NCBI RefSeq assembly: GCF_007035645.1
Contig: NZ_AP019632.1
Span: 2,232,001-2,296,000, forward strand
Length of the DNA stretch: 64,000 nt
Reading direction: 5' to 3'
Source of the DNA: Enterobacter asburiae
GTDB lineage: Bacteria; Pseudomonadota; Gammaproteobacteria; Enterobacterales; Enterobacteriaceae
Shown: piece after piece, positions 1 to 9,654 of the stretch
How positions within the stretch are numbered: position 1 is the first letter of the stretch
Layout: every line of letters starts with the position of its first letter
Notes under the pieces: model-generated
The model's input: the letters and a program-made list of their open reading frames with translations, nothing else
What the model was told of the DNA's origin: nothing
The model's database searches: none
Position numbers and translations under genes: made by a program

Positions 1-593
1 AGGGCGCAGTAATGGAAGTAGTTTTGCAGCACGGTCGCCACGTCGTTGTGGAAATTACCGAAGGATTTCATCAGCCATGCGATAGCCGCGTTACGGGCGG
101 AGTGTTCAAACTCCGAGCGTGCCACCACCGCATCATAGGCAATATCGTCAACGCCCGAGAGCTGGCGAACAATCTCCAGCATTCGCTGGCGCGGTGCGCT
201 GAGGCGACTTTGCAGCATATCGCAGACCACCAGCGCCCCGGCATTGATAAAGGGATTTCGCGGTTTACCCTGTTCAATCTCGAGCTGAAGCAGCGAGTTA
301 AAAGGCTGGCCGGAAGGATCTTTACCGACACGCTGCCAGATCTCTTCTTCTTCATACTGGCGCATCGCCGCAACCAGACTCAGCACTTTCGAAATGGACT
401 GAATGGAAAAACGCTCAGCCGCATCGCCTGCCTGGTATCGCTGTCCGTCAATGGTACAGATAGCAATCCCCAGCTTGTTCCCGCTCACCGAGGCAAGGGC
501 CGGAATATAGTCGGCAACCTTCCCCTTTCCAATTAACGGACGAACCTGCGCCAGAATCTCGTCCAACATCTCATTATGGATGACCGCAGCCAC
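1..593 (-). CDS. glsB: Glutaminase B, 5' part only (runs off the left edge)
   Basis: Hydrolyses L-glutamine to glutamate and ammonia in the cytoplasm; serine-dependent beta-lactamase-like fold. About 197 N-terminal residues of a protein of about 308 are in the window. The translation closely matches E. coli YneH/GlsB, including the [12 protein letters not shown] segment that holds the catalytic Ser-x-x-Lys. I start it at GTG 593, giving [14 protein letters not shown], because AAGGAG lies six bases upstream; no ATG start gives the family N-terminus. In E. coli the next gene is sad; here a chemoreceptor gene lies between them. The C-terminal third is missing only because the window ends. Confidence 0.93.
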   Translation of the reverse strand, partial: MAAVIHNEMLDEILAQVRPLIGKGKVADYIPALASVSGNKLGIAICTIDGQRYQAGDAAERFSIQSISKVLSLVAAMRQYEEEEIWQRVGKDPSGQPFNSLLQLEIEQGKPRNPFINAGALVVCDMLQSRLSAPRQRMLEIVRQLSGVDDIAYDAVVARSEFEHSARNAAIAWLMKSFGNFHNDVATVLQNYFHYCA

Positions 594-629
594 ACTTTGC
601 TCCTTGCCCTCAGGCTAAAACGGGCTGCG

Positions 630-659
630 AGTATAACAGAGGCTTATGTATTGCGTCAG
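630..659 (-). promoter_or_regulatory. Candidate sigma-70 promoter of glsB
   Basis: On the minus strand, CTGACG (654-659) and TATACT (630-635) are separated by 18 bp and lie 37 bp upstream of the GTG start. The -35 box overlaps the stop codon of the upstream chemoreceptor gene. Read by eye only. Confidence 0.4.
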
Positions 660-2245
660 GCGCTAAGACGAAAACGCGAAACGGCCTGCAATAAAAGATC
701 GGATTGCTTTTGCAGCCGCTCAGAGGCATCCGAGGCGTCAGAGACCAGCAGGTCCGTCTGCCGGGAGACCTGATTCAGCGCCTGAAGCTGGCGCGTCATC
801 TGGTGAATACTGTCTCCCTGGCTGAGCGTGGCGGTTGAGATCTCATTAAGCAAACTGCTTAAATTGCCCACCAGGCCGGTGACCTGCTGCAGATTCTCTT
901 CCATCAGGGTAACGGCGCGGGAACCGTCTTCAATGCCCCGCAGCGAACGGTTGATCAGCTCCTGAATGGTCTGCGTCGAGTGGCTGCTTTTTCTGGCCAG
1001 AAGCCCGACTTCCCTGGCGACGACGGCAAAACCGCGCCCCTGATTTCCGGCATGGGCCGCCTCGATGGCCGCATTCAGCGCCAGGATGTTGGTCTGAAAC
1101 GCCACGCTGTCGATCATCGCCACGATCCCGCGCATCTCAGAAGATCGGTCGACGATCGCCTGCATGGACGCATTCACGGTAGACATCATCCGGTCGCCCC
1201 CCACGGCGGCCTGACGCGCTTCATCGGCCCGCGAGCTGGCGAGCCTGGCATAGCCGGTATTCCCTTCCACATGGCTTTCCAGCGACGCGATATGCGCCGT
1301 CACATCCTCAAGCTCTTTCGCCTGGCGCGCTGACTGCTGATACAGCTTCTGGTTACCCTGCGCAAGGGAGCCAATATTCTCCACCATGGTGGCAGTGGCA
1401 TGGCTGACCTGCGTCACCAGCTGCTGCAGACCGTGCTGCATCGTCGCAATACTGTCGCTAAGCTGACCTATCTCCCGGTTGAAGCGCATGACGTCCGGCG
1501 GCGTGCCGGAGAGATCCCCTGCCGCCAGCCGGTTAATATGCGCAATCAACCGACGCAGCGGCGTAATCACCCATCTGGACATGCCGAACCAGACGACAAC
1601 CGCGATGGCAAGCAGCAGCACCGGCGCAAACAGGAACAACGTTTGCAGGCCGGAGAGCTGCGCCATTAAGCTCTGACGCCCCTGCATGGCCTGCTTCTCG
1701 CTTGCCTGCTGATAGCGCGCATAGTTGTCGTTAAAATCAGACTGAAACGCCTGAGCCGGTACGGCAAAAAACGCGTCGATGGTGTTGGTCTTAATCAAAC
1801 CTTCAGCCTGCTCGTTGATCGCGCCGTAGAAAAGCTGATAGCTGTTCACCAGGGCATCGTCTTTCGGCGGATTCAGCGCCAGCCAGGCCTTCCACGCCTG
1901 CTGAGAAACCGCCAGCGCCTTTTGCGCATCATCCATCAGGCTGTGCCAGCTCCCGTCGGAGCCGGTCTCTTTATCCTGCATAAACCAGACGCCGGAGCGG
2001 TTAAGCAGGTCGCTTGCCGCCAGCAGGGAGACGCGGGCCAGATCCAGCTTGCTCTGCTGCTGCCAGGCCAGCAGGTTTTGCTGCTCGTTGCGCTGGGCGT
2101 CGTTCAGGGAGGCGTTAAGCAGAAATGAGGAGGAGAGCTGCAGCGCGGAGAAAAGGCCAATAATGCAAAAGATACCCGTCAGCAGGCCAAAGTGACGAGG
2201 GGTGAGACGCTGCGCAATACGGCGAAAAATTTGCGTTAGGTTCAT
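656..2245 (-). CDS. Methyl-accepting chemotaxis protein, no C-terminal receptor pentapeptide
   Basis: Transmembrane chemoreceptor of about 529 residues. Order: TM1 about 18-36, periplasmic four-helix-type sensor domain about 40-200, TM2 about 200-222 (FLFAPVLLLAIAVVVWFG), HAMP, then a coiled-coil signalling domain whose hairpin tip reads [16 protein letters not shown] start at ATG 2245 (MNLTQIFRR) with GAAG six bases upstream; the open frame runs further 5' without a ribosome site. The protein ends RFRLSA and lacks the NWETF-type tail that tethers CheR and CheB. The tip has AGNQGRGF, where most receptors have AGEQGRGF. Its ligand cannot be read. It separates glsB from sad, adjacent in E. coli, so it is probably an insertion. 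Confidence 0.9.
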   Translation of the reverse strand: MNLTQIFRRIAQRLTPRHFGLLTGIFCIIGLFSALQLSSSFLLNASLNDAQRNEQQNLLAWQQQSKLDLARVSLLAASDLLNRSGVWFMQDKETGSDGSWHSLMDDAQKALAVSQQAWKAWLALNPPKDDALVNSYQLFYGAINEQAEGLIKTNTIDAFFAVPAQAFQSDFNDNYARYQQASEKQAMQGRQSLMAQLSGLQTLFLFAPVLLLAIAVVVWFGMSRWVITPLRRLIAHINRLAAGDLSGTPPDVMRFNREIGQLSDSIATMQHGLQQLVTQVSHATATMVENIGSLAQGNQKLYQQSARQAKELEDVTAHIASLESHVEGNTGYARLASSRADEARQAAVGGDRMMSTVNASMQAIVDRSSEMRGIVAMIDSVAFQTNILALNAAIEAAHAGNQGRGFAVVAREVGLLARKSSHSTQTIQELINRSLRGIEDGSRAVTLMEENLQQVTGLVGNLSSLLNEISTATLSQGDSIHQMTRQLQALNQVSRQTDLLVSDASDASERLQKQSDLLLQAVSRFRLSA

Positions 2246-2319
2246 AATTATCTTCATTAACAATGCGTTAGACGCGAGCGAGTCTACGAAATGAAAATGA
2301 CAGAACCATTGCAGATAAA

Positions 2320-2347
2320 TGACAACGGCCCTCGTGATGAGGGCCGT
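2320..2347 (-). terminator. Rho-independent terminator downstream of sad
   Basis: Inverted repeat ACGGCCCTC/GAGGGCCGT (2325-2333 and 2339-2347) with a five-base loop, 21 bp past the sad stop codon. Read on the minus strand it is followed by a short T-rich stretch. Confidence 0.7.
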
Positions 2348-2367
2348 AATCACAGGCGGGCAATAAA

Positions 2368-3756
2368 TTACACCCGATCCTTCCACACCGTCTGCACGTT
2401 GCAGAACTCGTGCAAACCAAAGTGGGAAAGCTCCCGGCCAAAGCCGCTTTTCTTAACGCCGCCGAAGGCCACGCGCGCGTCGCTGGCGCTAAAGCCGTTG
2501 ATAAACACGCCGCCGCACTCCAGTTCGCGGGAGAATTTATCCGCAAGCGCCGCGTCAGCGGTAAAGACGGTGGCGGACAGGCCAAAGTCGCTGTCGTTGG
2601 CAAGCGCCAGGGCGTGCTCCGCGTCTTTTGCGACAGTCACGGCCGCGACCGGACCAAACAGTTCCTGGCGAAACGCCGTCATCGACGGGGTGACGTTGGC
2701 CAGCACGGTTGGCGCGTAGTAATTGCCCTCTCCGCTGATTTTCTCTCCGCCCAGCAGCAGCGTTGCCCCTTCGGCCAGGGTGGCCTGCACCTGCTGATGC
2801 AGCTCATCGCGCAGGTCATAACGCGCCATCGGGCCAATAAAGTTCTCTTCCCGATCCGGTGCGCCGACTTTCAGCGCAGAGACGGCCTCGACAAAACGCC
2901 GGGTAAAGGTCTCTGCGATACCCTCCTCGACGATAAAACGTTTCGCCGCCGCGCACACCTGCCCGGTATTCTGGTAGCGACCCGCCACCGCCGCCTTCAC
3001 GGCGAGATCCAGATCGGCATCGTTAAGGACGATAAACGGGTCGGAGCCGCCCAGCTCAAGAACGCATTTTTTCAGCGCGGCTCCTGCCTGCGCGCCAATG
3101 GCCGCACCGGCACGCACGCTGCCGGTGACGGTCACCGCCGCAATACGGCGATCGTTAATCGCCTGGCTTACGCCGTCATTGGTGGCGTTCACCCAGCCGA
3201 ATACGCCTTCAGGGAAACCGGCATCCGCAAAGATCTGCCCAATAAGTTCCGCAGAGCCGAGCACGTTTGGCGCATGCTTAAGCAAATAGCTGTTACCTGC
3301 CAGCAGAATGGGCACCGCGCCGCGCAGCACCTGCCAGAGCGGGAAGTTCCAGGGCATCACCGCGAGAATCGGCCCCAGAGGACGATATTCAATAACCGCG
3401 CTGTGGTTTTCCACCAGCGTGGGTTCCGCACGCAGCATCGCCGGGCCGTGCCCGGCATACCAGTCGCACAGACCGGCGGATTTTGCCACTTCCGCCCGCG
3501 CCTGCAGGATGGGTTTCCCCATTTCACGGGAGATCGTCTGCGCCATCTCTTCCGCGCGGTTTCGCAGCGCGGCGCCGAGATCCCGGAGCTTCTGCGCCCG
3601 GTGGGACACGCTTTCGCGTCGCCACTGGCGATACCCCGCGTCAGACTGAGCAATCGCGCGGTCAACCTCTTCCGGCGTCGCCCAGGGATAAGCAGCAAGA
3701 GTTTCCCCCGTTGCCGGGTTAACGGACAGGGCATGTGTAGCAGATGAATATTTCAT
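2368..3756 (-). CDS. sad: NAD+-dependent succinate semialdehyde dehydrogenase
   Basis: Oxidises succinic semialdehyde to succinate, and other aldehydes, in the cytoplasm; ALDH superfamily. The 462-residue translation is collinear with E. coli YneI/Sad throughout. Visible are MPWNFPLW, the GSVRAG cofactor-binding turn, the ELGGSDPF catalytic Glu motif and the nucleophile Cys in NTGQVCAAAKR. I start at ATG 3756 (MKYSSATHALS) because GGAG lies eight bases upstream and it matches the family start. The divergent LysR gene yneJ begins 99 bp away, as in E. coli, and is the natural candidate regulator. Confidence 0.96.
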   Translation of the reverse strand: MKYSSATHALSVNPATGETLAAYPWATPEEVDRAIAQSDAGYRQWRRESVSHRAQKLRDLGAALRNRAEEMAQTISREMGKPILQARAEVAKSAGLCDWYAGHGPAMLRAEPTLVENHSAVIEYRPLGPILAVMPWNFPLWQVLRGAVPILLAGNSYLLKHAPNVLGSAELIGQIFADAGFPEGVFGWVNATNDGVSQAINDRRIAAVTVTGSVRAGAAIGAQAGAALKKCVLELGGSDPFIVLNDADLDLAVKAAVAGRYQNTGQVCAAAKRFIVEEGIAETFTRRFVEAVSALKVGAPDREENFIGPMARYDLRDELHQQVQATLAEGATLLLGGEKISGEGNYYAPTVLANVTPSMTAFRQELFGPVAAVTVAKDAEHALALANDSDFGLSATVFTADAALADKFSRELECGGVFINGFSASDARVAFGGVKKSGFGRELSHFGLHEFCNVQTVWKDRV

Positions 3757-3854
3757 GATGTTCTCCACGCATTTCGGTTGATTCATTGTGGCTCACTCTG
3801 CTATTTCTTAAAAATGAATAATACTAACCACCTTATTCACGAAACGAGAATGCC

Positions 3855-4733
3855 ATGGACTTAACCCAGCTTGAAATGTTTAACGCCGTCGCGCTGACGG
3901 GCAGCATCACCCAGGCGGCGCAGAAGGTGCATCGCGTGCCGTCTAACCTGACGACCCGCATCCGCCAGCTGGAAGCCGATCTTGGCGTTGAGCTGTTTAT
4001 TCGTGAGAACCAGCGTTTGCGCCTATCTCCCGCCGGACATAACTTCCTGCGCTACAGCAGGCAGATCCTCGCCCTGGTGGATGAGGCGCGCATGGTCGTC
4101 GCGGGTGATGAGCCGCAGGGGCTATTTGCCCTCGGCGCGCTGGAAAGCACCGCCGCGGTGCGCATTCCCGAAACGCTGGCGCAGTTTAACCAGCGCTATC
4201 CGCGCATCCAGTTTGCCCTTTCTACCGGGCCATCCGGGACGATGATTGATGGCGTGCTGGAGGGAACCCTCAGCGCCGCCTTTGTCGACGGGCCGCTGTC
4301 GCACCCGGAGCTGGAGGGGATGCCGGTCTACCGGGAAGAGATGATGCTGGTCACGCCAGCCGGGCACGCGGAGGTCGCCCGCGCCACGCAGGTTAGCGGC
4401 AGCGACGTTTACGCTTTTCGCGCGAACTGCTCGTACCGTCGACATCTGGAAAGCTGGTTTCATGCGGACAGAGCCACCCCCGGCCGCATTCATGAGATGG
4501 AGTCCTATCACGGCATGCTCGCCTGCGTCATTGCGGGCGCGGGCATCGCGCTGATGCCGCGCTCGATGCTGGAGAGTATGCCGGGACATCATCAGGTTGA
4601 AGCCTGGCCGCTGGCGGAAAACTGGCGCTGGCTCACTACCTGGCTGGTGTGGCGGCGCGGGGCGATGACCCGCCAGCTGGAAGCCTTTATAGCGCTGCTA
4701 AACGAACGTCTTCAACCAGCGCCTTCTCCATAA
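3855..4733 (+). CDS. yneJ: LysR-family regulator YneJ
   Basis: DNA-binding transcriptional regulator of 292 residues. The N-terminal winged helix-turn-helix (about 1-60) contains the typical LysR segment [23 protein letters not shown] (in parts) and the co-inducer domain fills about 90-290. It is divergent from sad in the same arrangement as E. coli, supporting a role in sad control, although its ligand is not shown by the sequence. Its 3' end overlaps the convergent acetyltransferase gene by 47 bp. Confidence 0.9.
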   Translation: MDLTQLEMFNAVALTGSITQAAQKVHRVPSNLTTRIRQLEADLGVELFIRENQRLRLSPAGHNFLRYSRQILALVDEARMVVAGDEPQGLFALGALESTAAVRIPETLAQFNQRYPRIQFALSTGPSGTMIDGVLEGTLSAAFVDGPLSHPELEGMPVYREEMMLVTPAGHAEVARATQVSGSDVYAFRANCSYRRHLESWFHADRATPGRIHEMESYHGMLACVIAGAGIALMPRSMLESMPGHHQVEAWPLAENWRWLTTWLVWRRGAMTRQLEAFIALLNERLQPAPSP

Positions 4734-5169
4734 ACAGGCTGAGCGGATCGTCAGCGTACGGGGCAAACGCCGGACGCAAATCGTACCCGCACTGCTCGTA
4801 CAGGCGAACCGCAGCGCGCTGTTTGATGCCCGTCTCCAGCCTTACCGTGTGGCAATGGCGGCTCAGGGCCTCATCTTCCAGGGCGGCCAGCAGCGTCTCG
4901 CCGAGATGCTGCCCGCGATGGGCCGGATCGATATAGACCCGCTTCATCTCCCCCGTTCCGTCGCCGTTGAGCACGATGGCTCCGCAGCCTACGGCGTGCA
5001 GCTGCTGGTCACGAATGACCATCAGGATCAGCGAGGCTTCCGGCAGCGCGGACAGGTCGAGAAGATGATTGCTTTCGGCGGGATAGAGTTCGCTCTGGTA
5101 GCGGTCAAGCGCCGCGATCAGCGTGAGAATGTCCGGATGACGTGCAGATTCAGAGGTAATGGAATACAT
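4687..5169 (-). CDS. GNAT-family N-acetyltransferase
   Basis: 160-residue predicted acetyl-CoA-dependent N-acetyltransferase. The GNAT core is visible at about 70-150: [20 protein letters not shown] contains the acetyl-CoA pyrophosphate loop (R-G-Q-x-L-G), followed by [12 protein letters not shown], the usual fourth motif. Start at ATG 5169 has AAGGAG six bases upstream. It converges on and overlaps yneJ by 47 bp. The E. coli neighbourhood has no equivalent that I recall, so this is probably an accessory gene. Substrate unknown. Confidence 0.85.
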   Translation of the reverse strand: MYSITSESARHPDILTLIAALDRYQSELYPAESNHLLDLSALPEASLILMVIRDQQLHAVGCGAIVLNGDGTGEMKRVYIDPAHRGQHLGETLLAALEDEALSRHCHTVRLETGIKQRAAVRLYEQCGYDLRPAFAPYADDPLSLFMEKALVEDVRLAAL

Positions 5170-5253
5170 GGCAGGCTCCTTGCTGTTTTTATATCAACAT
5201 AGCTCAGGCCTGCCGGAGTGGTTCATAGTATTAACTTATAGCGCGTCACTCAG

Positions 5254-6045
5254 CTAGCGCAGGAAGATTCGCCCTTTCAGGTACAGCGTAGCCTGGCCGC
5301 CAATCAGCACGCGGTCGCCCTTCAGCTCGCAGCGCAGATCCCCGCCACGGTATGACACCTGGCGGGCATTGAGTGACGTTTTGCCCAGCTTTTCGCTCCA
5401 GTAAGGGATCAGCATGCTGTGGGCGGATCCGGTGACGGGATCTTCCGGCACCCCTTCGCCAGGGCAGAAGAAGCGGCTGACGAAGTCATATTCTTCTCCC
5501 GGCGCCGTCACGCAGACCATTTTATCCAGCGGAAGCATGGCCCCAATATCCGGCGTTAACGCTTCCACCTGCTGCTGGCTCTCCAGCACCACCATGTAAT
5601 CGCGTCCGACGCGCACCTCTTTCGCCTCCGTGATGCCCAGCGCGCTAAACAGCACCTCAGGTGGGTTTTCGACGACTTCCGTCGACCACGCGGGGAAGTT
5701 CAGCGTCAGCCAGTCGCCGCTGCGCTTGACGGTCAGCTCGCCCACGAAGCGCGTGGTGAAGGTGATTTCGGTATGCGGATAATCAAGGTATTCGAAAATG
5801 ACGTGCGATGCGGCAAGCGTAGCGTGACCGCACAGGTTAATTTCATCCAGCGTGGTGAACCAGCGCAGCTCAAACCCGCCGTCGGTGCGCACGAAAAAGG
5901 CGGTCTCAGACTGGTTATGCTGTTGCGCCATTTTGAGCAGCGTTTCGTCCGGCAGCCACTCTTCCAGAGGACATACCGCTGCGGCGTTGCCGCCAAAGGT
6001 TTTATCGCTGAAGGCATCCACCAGATAAAAATCAATTTCCTGCAT
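5254..6045 (-). CDS. PhzF-family isomerase, tandem copy 1
   Basis: 263 residues of the PhzF/diaminopimelate-epimerase fold, cytoplasmic. Motifs: LVDAFSDKTFGGNAAAV at the N-terminus, QSETAFF containing the catalytic Glu, LCGHATLAA, and EDPVTGSAHSML in the second half. PhzF proteins isomerise small acids; the substrate of this branch is not known to me. It lies 27 bp downstream of a second copy (6073-6861) on the same strand, so the two are probably co-transcribed. AGGAAG precedes the start. Confidence 0.87.
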   Translation of the reverse strand: MQEIDFYLVDAFSDKTFGGNAAAVCPLEEWLPDETLLKMAQQHNQSETAFFVRTDGGFELRWFTTLDEINLCGHATLAASHVIFEYLDYPHTEITFTTRFVGELTVKRSGDWLTLNFPAWSTEVVENPPEVLFSALGITEAKEVRVGRDYMVVLESQQQVEALTPDIGAMLPLDKMVCVTAPGEEYDFVSRFFCPGEGVPEDPVTGSAHSMLIPYWSEKLGKTSLNARQVSYRGGDLRCELKGDRVLIGGQATLYLKGRIFLR

Positions 6046-6072
6046 TGTCTCTTCCTCTCTTGTTATGGGTTT

Positions 6073-6861
6073 TTAGCGCAGAAAAACTGTGCCTTTCAGA
6101 TAAAGCGTGGCCTGCCCGCTCATCAGCACGCGCGAACCTTTCAGCTCACAGCGTACATCGCCGCCGCGCGCTGATACCTGACGGGCGAACATCGTGGTTT
6201 TGCCCAGCTTTTCGCTCCAGTATGGGATCAGCATGGTGTGCGCGGAGCCGGTGACCGGGTCTTCCGGGACGGAAACGCCCGGTGAGAAAAAGCGGCTGAC
6301 AAAATCATATTTCCCCTCACCGCGCGCCGTAACGCTCACCTTATGCTCGCCCGGCGTCATCACCGAGAAGCGCGGCGCAAGCGCTTCAACCTGCTGGCGA
6401 TTTTCCAGAACGATCAGCCATGCGCGCCCTTTACGGGCTTCAACGTAGCGGCTGATACCCAGCGCCGAGAGCATCTCCGGCGGGGGTGTCTCCTGATGGG
6501 TTGGGCATGCAGGAAAGTCCAGCGTCATCCACTCCCCCTCCCGGCTGACGGTGAGGCGGCCAGAGGCGGTATCAAAGTGGATCCGCGAATCCGGGTAATC
6601 CAGCTCGGTAAACAGCACGTGCGCGGCCGCCAGCGTAGCGTGGCCGCAGAGATTGACTTCGGTAAGCGTGGTAAACCAGCGTAGCTCAATGCCCCCTTTA
6701 CTGCAGACGAAAAAAGCCGTTTCCGACTGATTATGCTGCTGCGCCATTTTCAGCAAGGTCTCATCGGGTAACCATTCCTTGAGCGGGCAAACGGCGGCCG
6801 GATTGCCGCCAAACGAGGTGTCGCTGAACGCATCTACCAGATAAAAATCAATCTCCTGCAT
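6073..6861 (-). CDS. PhzF-family isomerase, tandem copy 2
   Basis: 262 residues, promoter-proximal member of the pair. It shares with copy 1 a nearly identical N-terminus (QEIDFYLVDAFSD), NQSETAFF, LCGHATLAAAH and EDPVTGSAH. The central part (residues about 95-180) differs strongly between the copies, as expected of an old tandem duplication that has diverged in substrate pocket. It is divergent from sotB with 177 bp between them. Confidence 0.87.
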   Translation of the reverse strand: MQEIDFYLVDAFSDTSFGGNPAAVCPLKEWLPDETLLKMAQQHNQSETAFFVCSKGGIELRWFTTLTEVNLCGHATLAAAHVLFTELDYPDSRIHFDTASGRLTVSREGEWMTLDFPACPTHQETPPPEMLSALGISRYVEARKGRAWLIVLENRQQVEALAPRFSVMTPGEHKVSVTARGEGKYDFVSRFFSPGVSVPEDPVTGSAHTMLIPYWSEKLGKTTMFARQVSARGGDVRCELKGSRVLMSGQATLYLKGTVFLR

Positions 6862-7038
6862 TGTCTTACCGCCTGTTTTTATTGTGTTGTTCTTTTATAT
6901 TCAATGAAAACGGCGTTCCCGGCTACCGCTTTCATAAGGTAAATATTGAGATCTGCGTCACATAATGGTTGAGTTTTCGCCGTTCGACGTTTTAAGATCG
7001 TCTCCTCTTCTTTTCAGCAACGAATCTCCGACACCCCT

Positions 7039-8235
7039 ATGACAACGAACACAGTTTCCCGCAGGGTTGCGTGGCTACGCGTGGTCACGCTGGCCATTGC
7101 CGCGTTTATTTTTAACACCACAGAATTTGTTCCGGTTGGGCTGTTGTCTGACATCGCTGAAAGTTTCCAGATGGAAACGGCGCAGGTGGGCATTATGTTG
7201 ACCATCTACGCCTGGGTTGTGGCGCTGATGTCCTTGCCGTTTATGCTGCTGACCAGCCAGATGGAGCGGCGCAGGCTGCTGATCGGCCTGTTTGTGCTGT
7301 TCATCGCCAGCCATGTCCTGTCGTTTATGGCGTGGAATTTTACGGTGCTGGTCATTAGCCGCATCGGTATTGCCTTTGCCCATGCGGTGTTCTGGTCGAT
7401 CACCGCGTCGCTGGCTATTCGACTCGCGCCAGCGGGTAAACGCGCCCAGGCGCTGAGCCTGATTGCCACCGGTACCGCACTGGCGATGGTGCTGGGTCTG
7501 CCGATTGGCCGCATCGTAGGGCAATACTTCGGCTGGCGTACGACGTTCTTCGCCATTGGTATGGGCGCGCTGGTTACGCTGGTATGCCTGATTAAGCTGC
7601 TGCCCGCGCTGCCGAGCGAACATTCCGGCTCGCTGAAAAGCCTGCCGCTGCTGATGCGTCGCCCGGCGCTGCTGGGTATCTACCTGCTTACCGTCATTGT
7701 GGTGACGGCCCATTACACGGCGTACAGCTACATTGAACCCTTTGTGCAGGTGGTGGCGGGCTTTAGCGCCAACTTTGCCACCGTCCTGCTGTTGATCCTC
7801 GGCGGAGCGGGCATTATTGGCAGCGTGCTGTTCGGTAAGCTGGGTAACCGGCATGCGTCAACGCTGGTGAGCTGCGCTATCGGTCTGCTGCTGGCCTGCC
7901 TGCTGCTGCTGATGCCTGCCGCAGGCAGTGAAAGCCATCTGGCGATCCTCAGCCTGTGCTGGGGCGTGGCGATCATGATTATTGGTCTGGGCATGCAGGT
8001 GAAGGTCCTGGCCCTGGCGCCGGATGCAACGGACGTCGCCATGTCGCTGTTCTCAGGGATTTTCAATCTGGGGATTGGCGCGGGCGCGCTGGTGGGAAAT
8101 CAGGTAATACTGCACGTATCGATGTCGGCGATTGGCTATCTGGGCGCCATTCCGGCCCTGGTGGCGCTGGTCTGGTCAGTGCTCATCTTCCGTAAATGGC
8201 CGGTGGCGCTGGAGGAACAGGGTCAGCACGGGTAA
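7039..8235 (+). CDS. sotB: Sugar efflux transporter SotB (YdeA), MFS
   Basis: 12-TM major facilitator protein of 398 residues in the inner membrane; E. coli SotB exports L-arabinose and IPTG-like sugars. The translation is nearly identical to E. coli YdeA from MTTNTVSR onward, with [15 protein letters not shown] in the first helix and [20 protein letters not shown] in the loop 4-5 region. The ATG at 7039 is chosen by family agreement; no strong ribosome site precedes it. Convergent with marC, with a REP element between. Confidence 0.95.
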   Translation: MTTNTVSRRVAWLRVVTLAIAAFIFNTTEFVPVGLLSDIAESFQMETAQVGIMLTIYAWVVALMSLPFMLLTSQMERRRLLIGLFVLFIASHVLSFMAWNFTVLVISRIGIAFAHAVFWSITASLAIRLAPAGKRAQALSLIATGTALAMVLGLPIGRIVGQYFGWRTTFFAIGMGALVTLVCLIKLLPALPSEHSGSLKSLPLLMRRPALLGIYLLTVIVVTAHYTAYSYIEPFVQVVAGFSANFATVLLLILGGAGIIGSVLFGKLGNRHASTLVSCAIGLLLACLLLLMPAAGSESHLAILSLCWGVAIMIIGLGMQVKVLALAPDATDVAMSLFSGIFNLGIGAGALVGNQVILHVSMSAIGYLGAIPALVALVWSVLIFRKWPVALEEQGQHG

Positions 8236-8243
8236 GCCTTCTT

Positions 8244-8271
8244 GCCGGGTGGCGGCTTCGCCTTACCCGGC
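8244..8271. repeat. REP-type palindrome between sotB and marC
   Basis: GCCGGGTGGCG and CGCCTTACCCGGC halves form a bulged hairpin in the 43 bp between two convergent stop codons, as typical for enterobacterial REP units. It may protect both mRNA 3' ends. Confidence 0.8.
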
Positions 8272-8278
8272 AATCACA

Positions 8279-8944
8279 TCAATGATAGGTCTTAATAATT
8301 TCCAGCACGCCGTTAATAATAAACTGCACGCCCATACAGACCAGTAAGAAGCCCATCAGACGGGAAATCGCCTCGATACCGCCCTTGCCTACCCAGCGCA
8401 TAATGGCCCCAGAACTGCGCAGCGACGCCCACACGATAACCCCGATAATCGCAAAAATCAGCGGTGGCGCAAGCGTCAGCACCCAGTCCGGGAAGGTTGC
8501 GCTGTCACGCACCGTTGATGCGGAGCTGATGATCATCGCGATGGTACCCGGCCCCGCCGTGCTCGGCATGGCAATCGGCACAAAGGCGATATTCGCACTC
8601 GGCTCGGTTTCCAGCTCTTCCGATTTACTGGTCGCTTCCGGCGACTCATGCGCTTTTTGCGCCGGGAACAGCATGCGGAAACCGATAAAGGCCACAATCA
8701 GCCCCCCGGCGATACGCAGGCCGGGGATGGAAATCCCGAAGGTGTTCATCACCACCTGTCCGGCATAGTAAGCCACCATCATGATGGCAAACACATACAC
8801 CGAGGCCATCATCGACTGATGGTTGCGCTCGGCGCTGTTCATGTTCCCTGCCAGCCCGAGGAACAGCGCCACCGTCGTTAACGGGTTAGCCAACGGCAGC
8901 AAGACCACCAGCCCAAGGCTGATTGCTTTTATTAAATCCAACAT
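8279..8944 (-). CDS. marC: Inner-membrane protein MarC (UPF0056)
   Basis: 221-residue protein with about six membrane helices. It matches E. coli MarC almost throughout, including [19 protein letters not shown] and [22 protein letters not shown] segments. Despite its name, deletion in E. coli has not been tied to multidrug resistance; molecular function is unknown. Divergent from marRAB and sharing the mar regulatory region. Confidence 0.95.
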   Translation of the reverse strand: MLDLIKAISLGLVVLLPLANPLTTVALFLGLAGNMNSAERNHQSMMASVYVFAIMMVAYYAGQVVMNTFGISIPGLRIAGGLIVAFIGFRMLFPAQKAHESPEATSKSEELETEPSANIAFVPIAMPSTAGPGTIAMIISSASTVRDSATFPDWVLTLAPPLIFAIIGVIVWASLRSSGAIMRWVGKGGIEAISRLMGFLLVCMGVQFIINGVLEIIKTYH

Positions 8945-9101
8945 AGTGCGTTGTTGTCCTTATCCATATTTAACACAGCAATTATAGGGTGAAAGTGTGA
9001 CATTGAGCCATGGGTGCAACGCAACGATTATTTCCGTCCTGGAAAGATAGCTGACAGTTATCTATATGATTTGAAAGACCTCAAAAAAAGTTCATGAAAC
9101 G

Positions 9102-9121
9102 TTTTAGCAATTCGTGGCATC
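9102..9121 (+). promoter_or_regulatory. Marbox (MarA/SoxS/Rob site) of marRAB
   Basis: The 20 bp beginning TTTTAGCAA and ending GTGGCATC differ at three or so positions from the known E. coli mar marbox and lie at the same distance (15 bp) upstream of the -35 box. MarA auto-activation is established in E. coli and inferred here. Confidence 0.85.
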
Positions 9122-9136
9122 GGCTGACTCATTCAG

Positions 9137-9165
9137 TTGACTTATACTTGCCTGAGCAATAATAT
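9137..9165 (+). promoter_or_regulatory. marRAB promoter
   Basis: TTGACT (9137-9142) and TAATAT (9160-9165) with a 17 bp spacer. MarR site I lies inside the spacer, so bound repressor would block RNA polymerase. Confidence 0.9.
9148..9159 (+). promoter_or_regulatory. MarR operator site I
   Basis: Palindrome TTGCCTGAGCAA between the -35 and -10 boxes, matching E. coli marO site I. Confidence 0.88.
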
Positions 9166-9182
9166 CTGCCGTGACTAACTAC

Positions 9183-9194
9183 TTGCCAGGGCAA
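9183..9194 (+). promoter_or_regulatory. MarR operator site II
   Basis: Palindrome TTGCCAGGGCAA. Its AGGG also acts as the ribosome-binding site for the GTG start of marR eight bases downstream, so operator and Shine-Dalgarno overlap, as in E. coli. Confidence 0.88.
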
Positions 9195-9199
9195 CCATT

Positions 9200-9634
9200 G
9201 TGAAAAGCACCAGTGATATCTTTAACGACGTTGTTCCGCTGGGTCGTCTTATTCATATGGTAAATCAGAAAAAAGATCGCCTGCTCAATGACTATCTGTC
9301 ACCGCTGGATATCACCGCAACACAGTTCAAAGTGCTGTGTTCCATTCGCTGCGAAGTGTGTATTACACCGGTTGAGCTTAAAAAGGTGCTCTCTGTCGAT
9401 CTGGGCGCGTTAACCCGCATGCTGGATCGTCTCGTCTGCAAAGGATGGATAGAACGAAGCCCTAACCCGAATGACAAACGCGGCGTACTGGTGAAGCTGA
9501 CCAGCGATGGCGCGGCCATGTGCGAGCAATGTCATCAATTAGTAGGACAAACACTGCATCAGGAACTAACAAAAAACTTAACGGCAGATGAAGTGGCAAC
9601 CCTTGAGCTTCTGCTCAAAAAAATACTGCCGTAA
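9200..9634 (+). CDS. marR: Multiple antibiotic resistance repressor MarR
   Basis: 144-residue winged-helix repressor of marRAB; it binds phenolic ligands and copper-oxidised forms dissociate. The translation matches E. coli MarR closely, with the DNA-binding region [14 protein letters not shown] and the wing [13 protein letters not shown]. Cysteines Cys47, Cys51 and Cys79-like positions are present ([14 protein letters not shown]). Start is GTG 9200, as in E. coli. marA follows after 20 bp. Confidence 0.96.
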   Translation: MKSTSDIFNDVVPLGRLIHMVNQKKDRLLNDYLSPLDITATQFKVLCSIRCEVCITPVELKKVLSVDLGALTRMLDRLVCKGWIERSPNPNDKRGVLVKLTSDGAAMCEQCHQLVGQTLHQELTKNLTADEVATLELLLKKILP

Positions 9635-9654
9635 ACAGAAAAAGAGGTATGACG

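Noticed and set aside
2410..3747. A 445-codon open frame on the plus strand opposite sad
   Set aside because: It is antisense to a clear dehydrogenase gene, has no ribosome site and an Arg/His-rich composition typical of reverse-strand frames in GC-rich genes.
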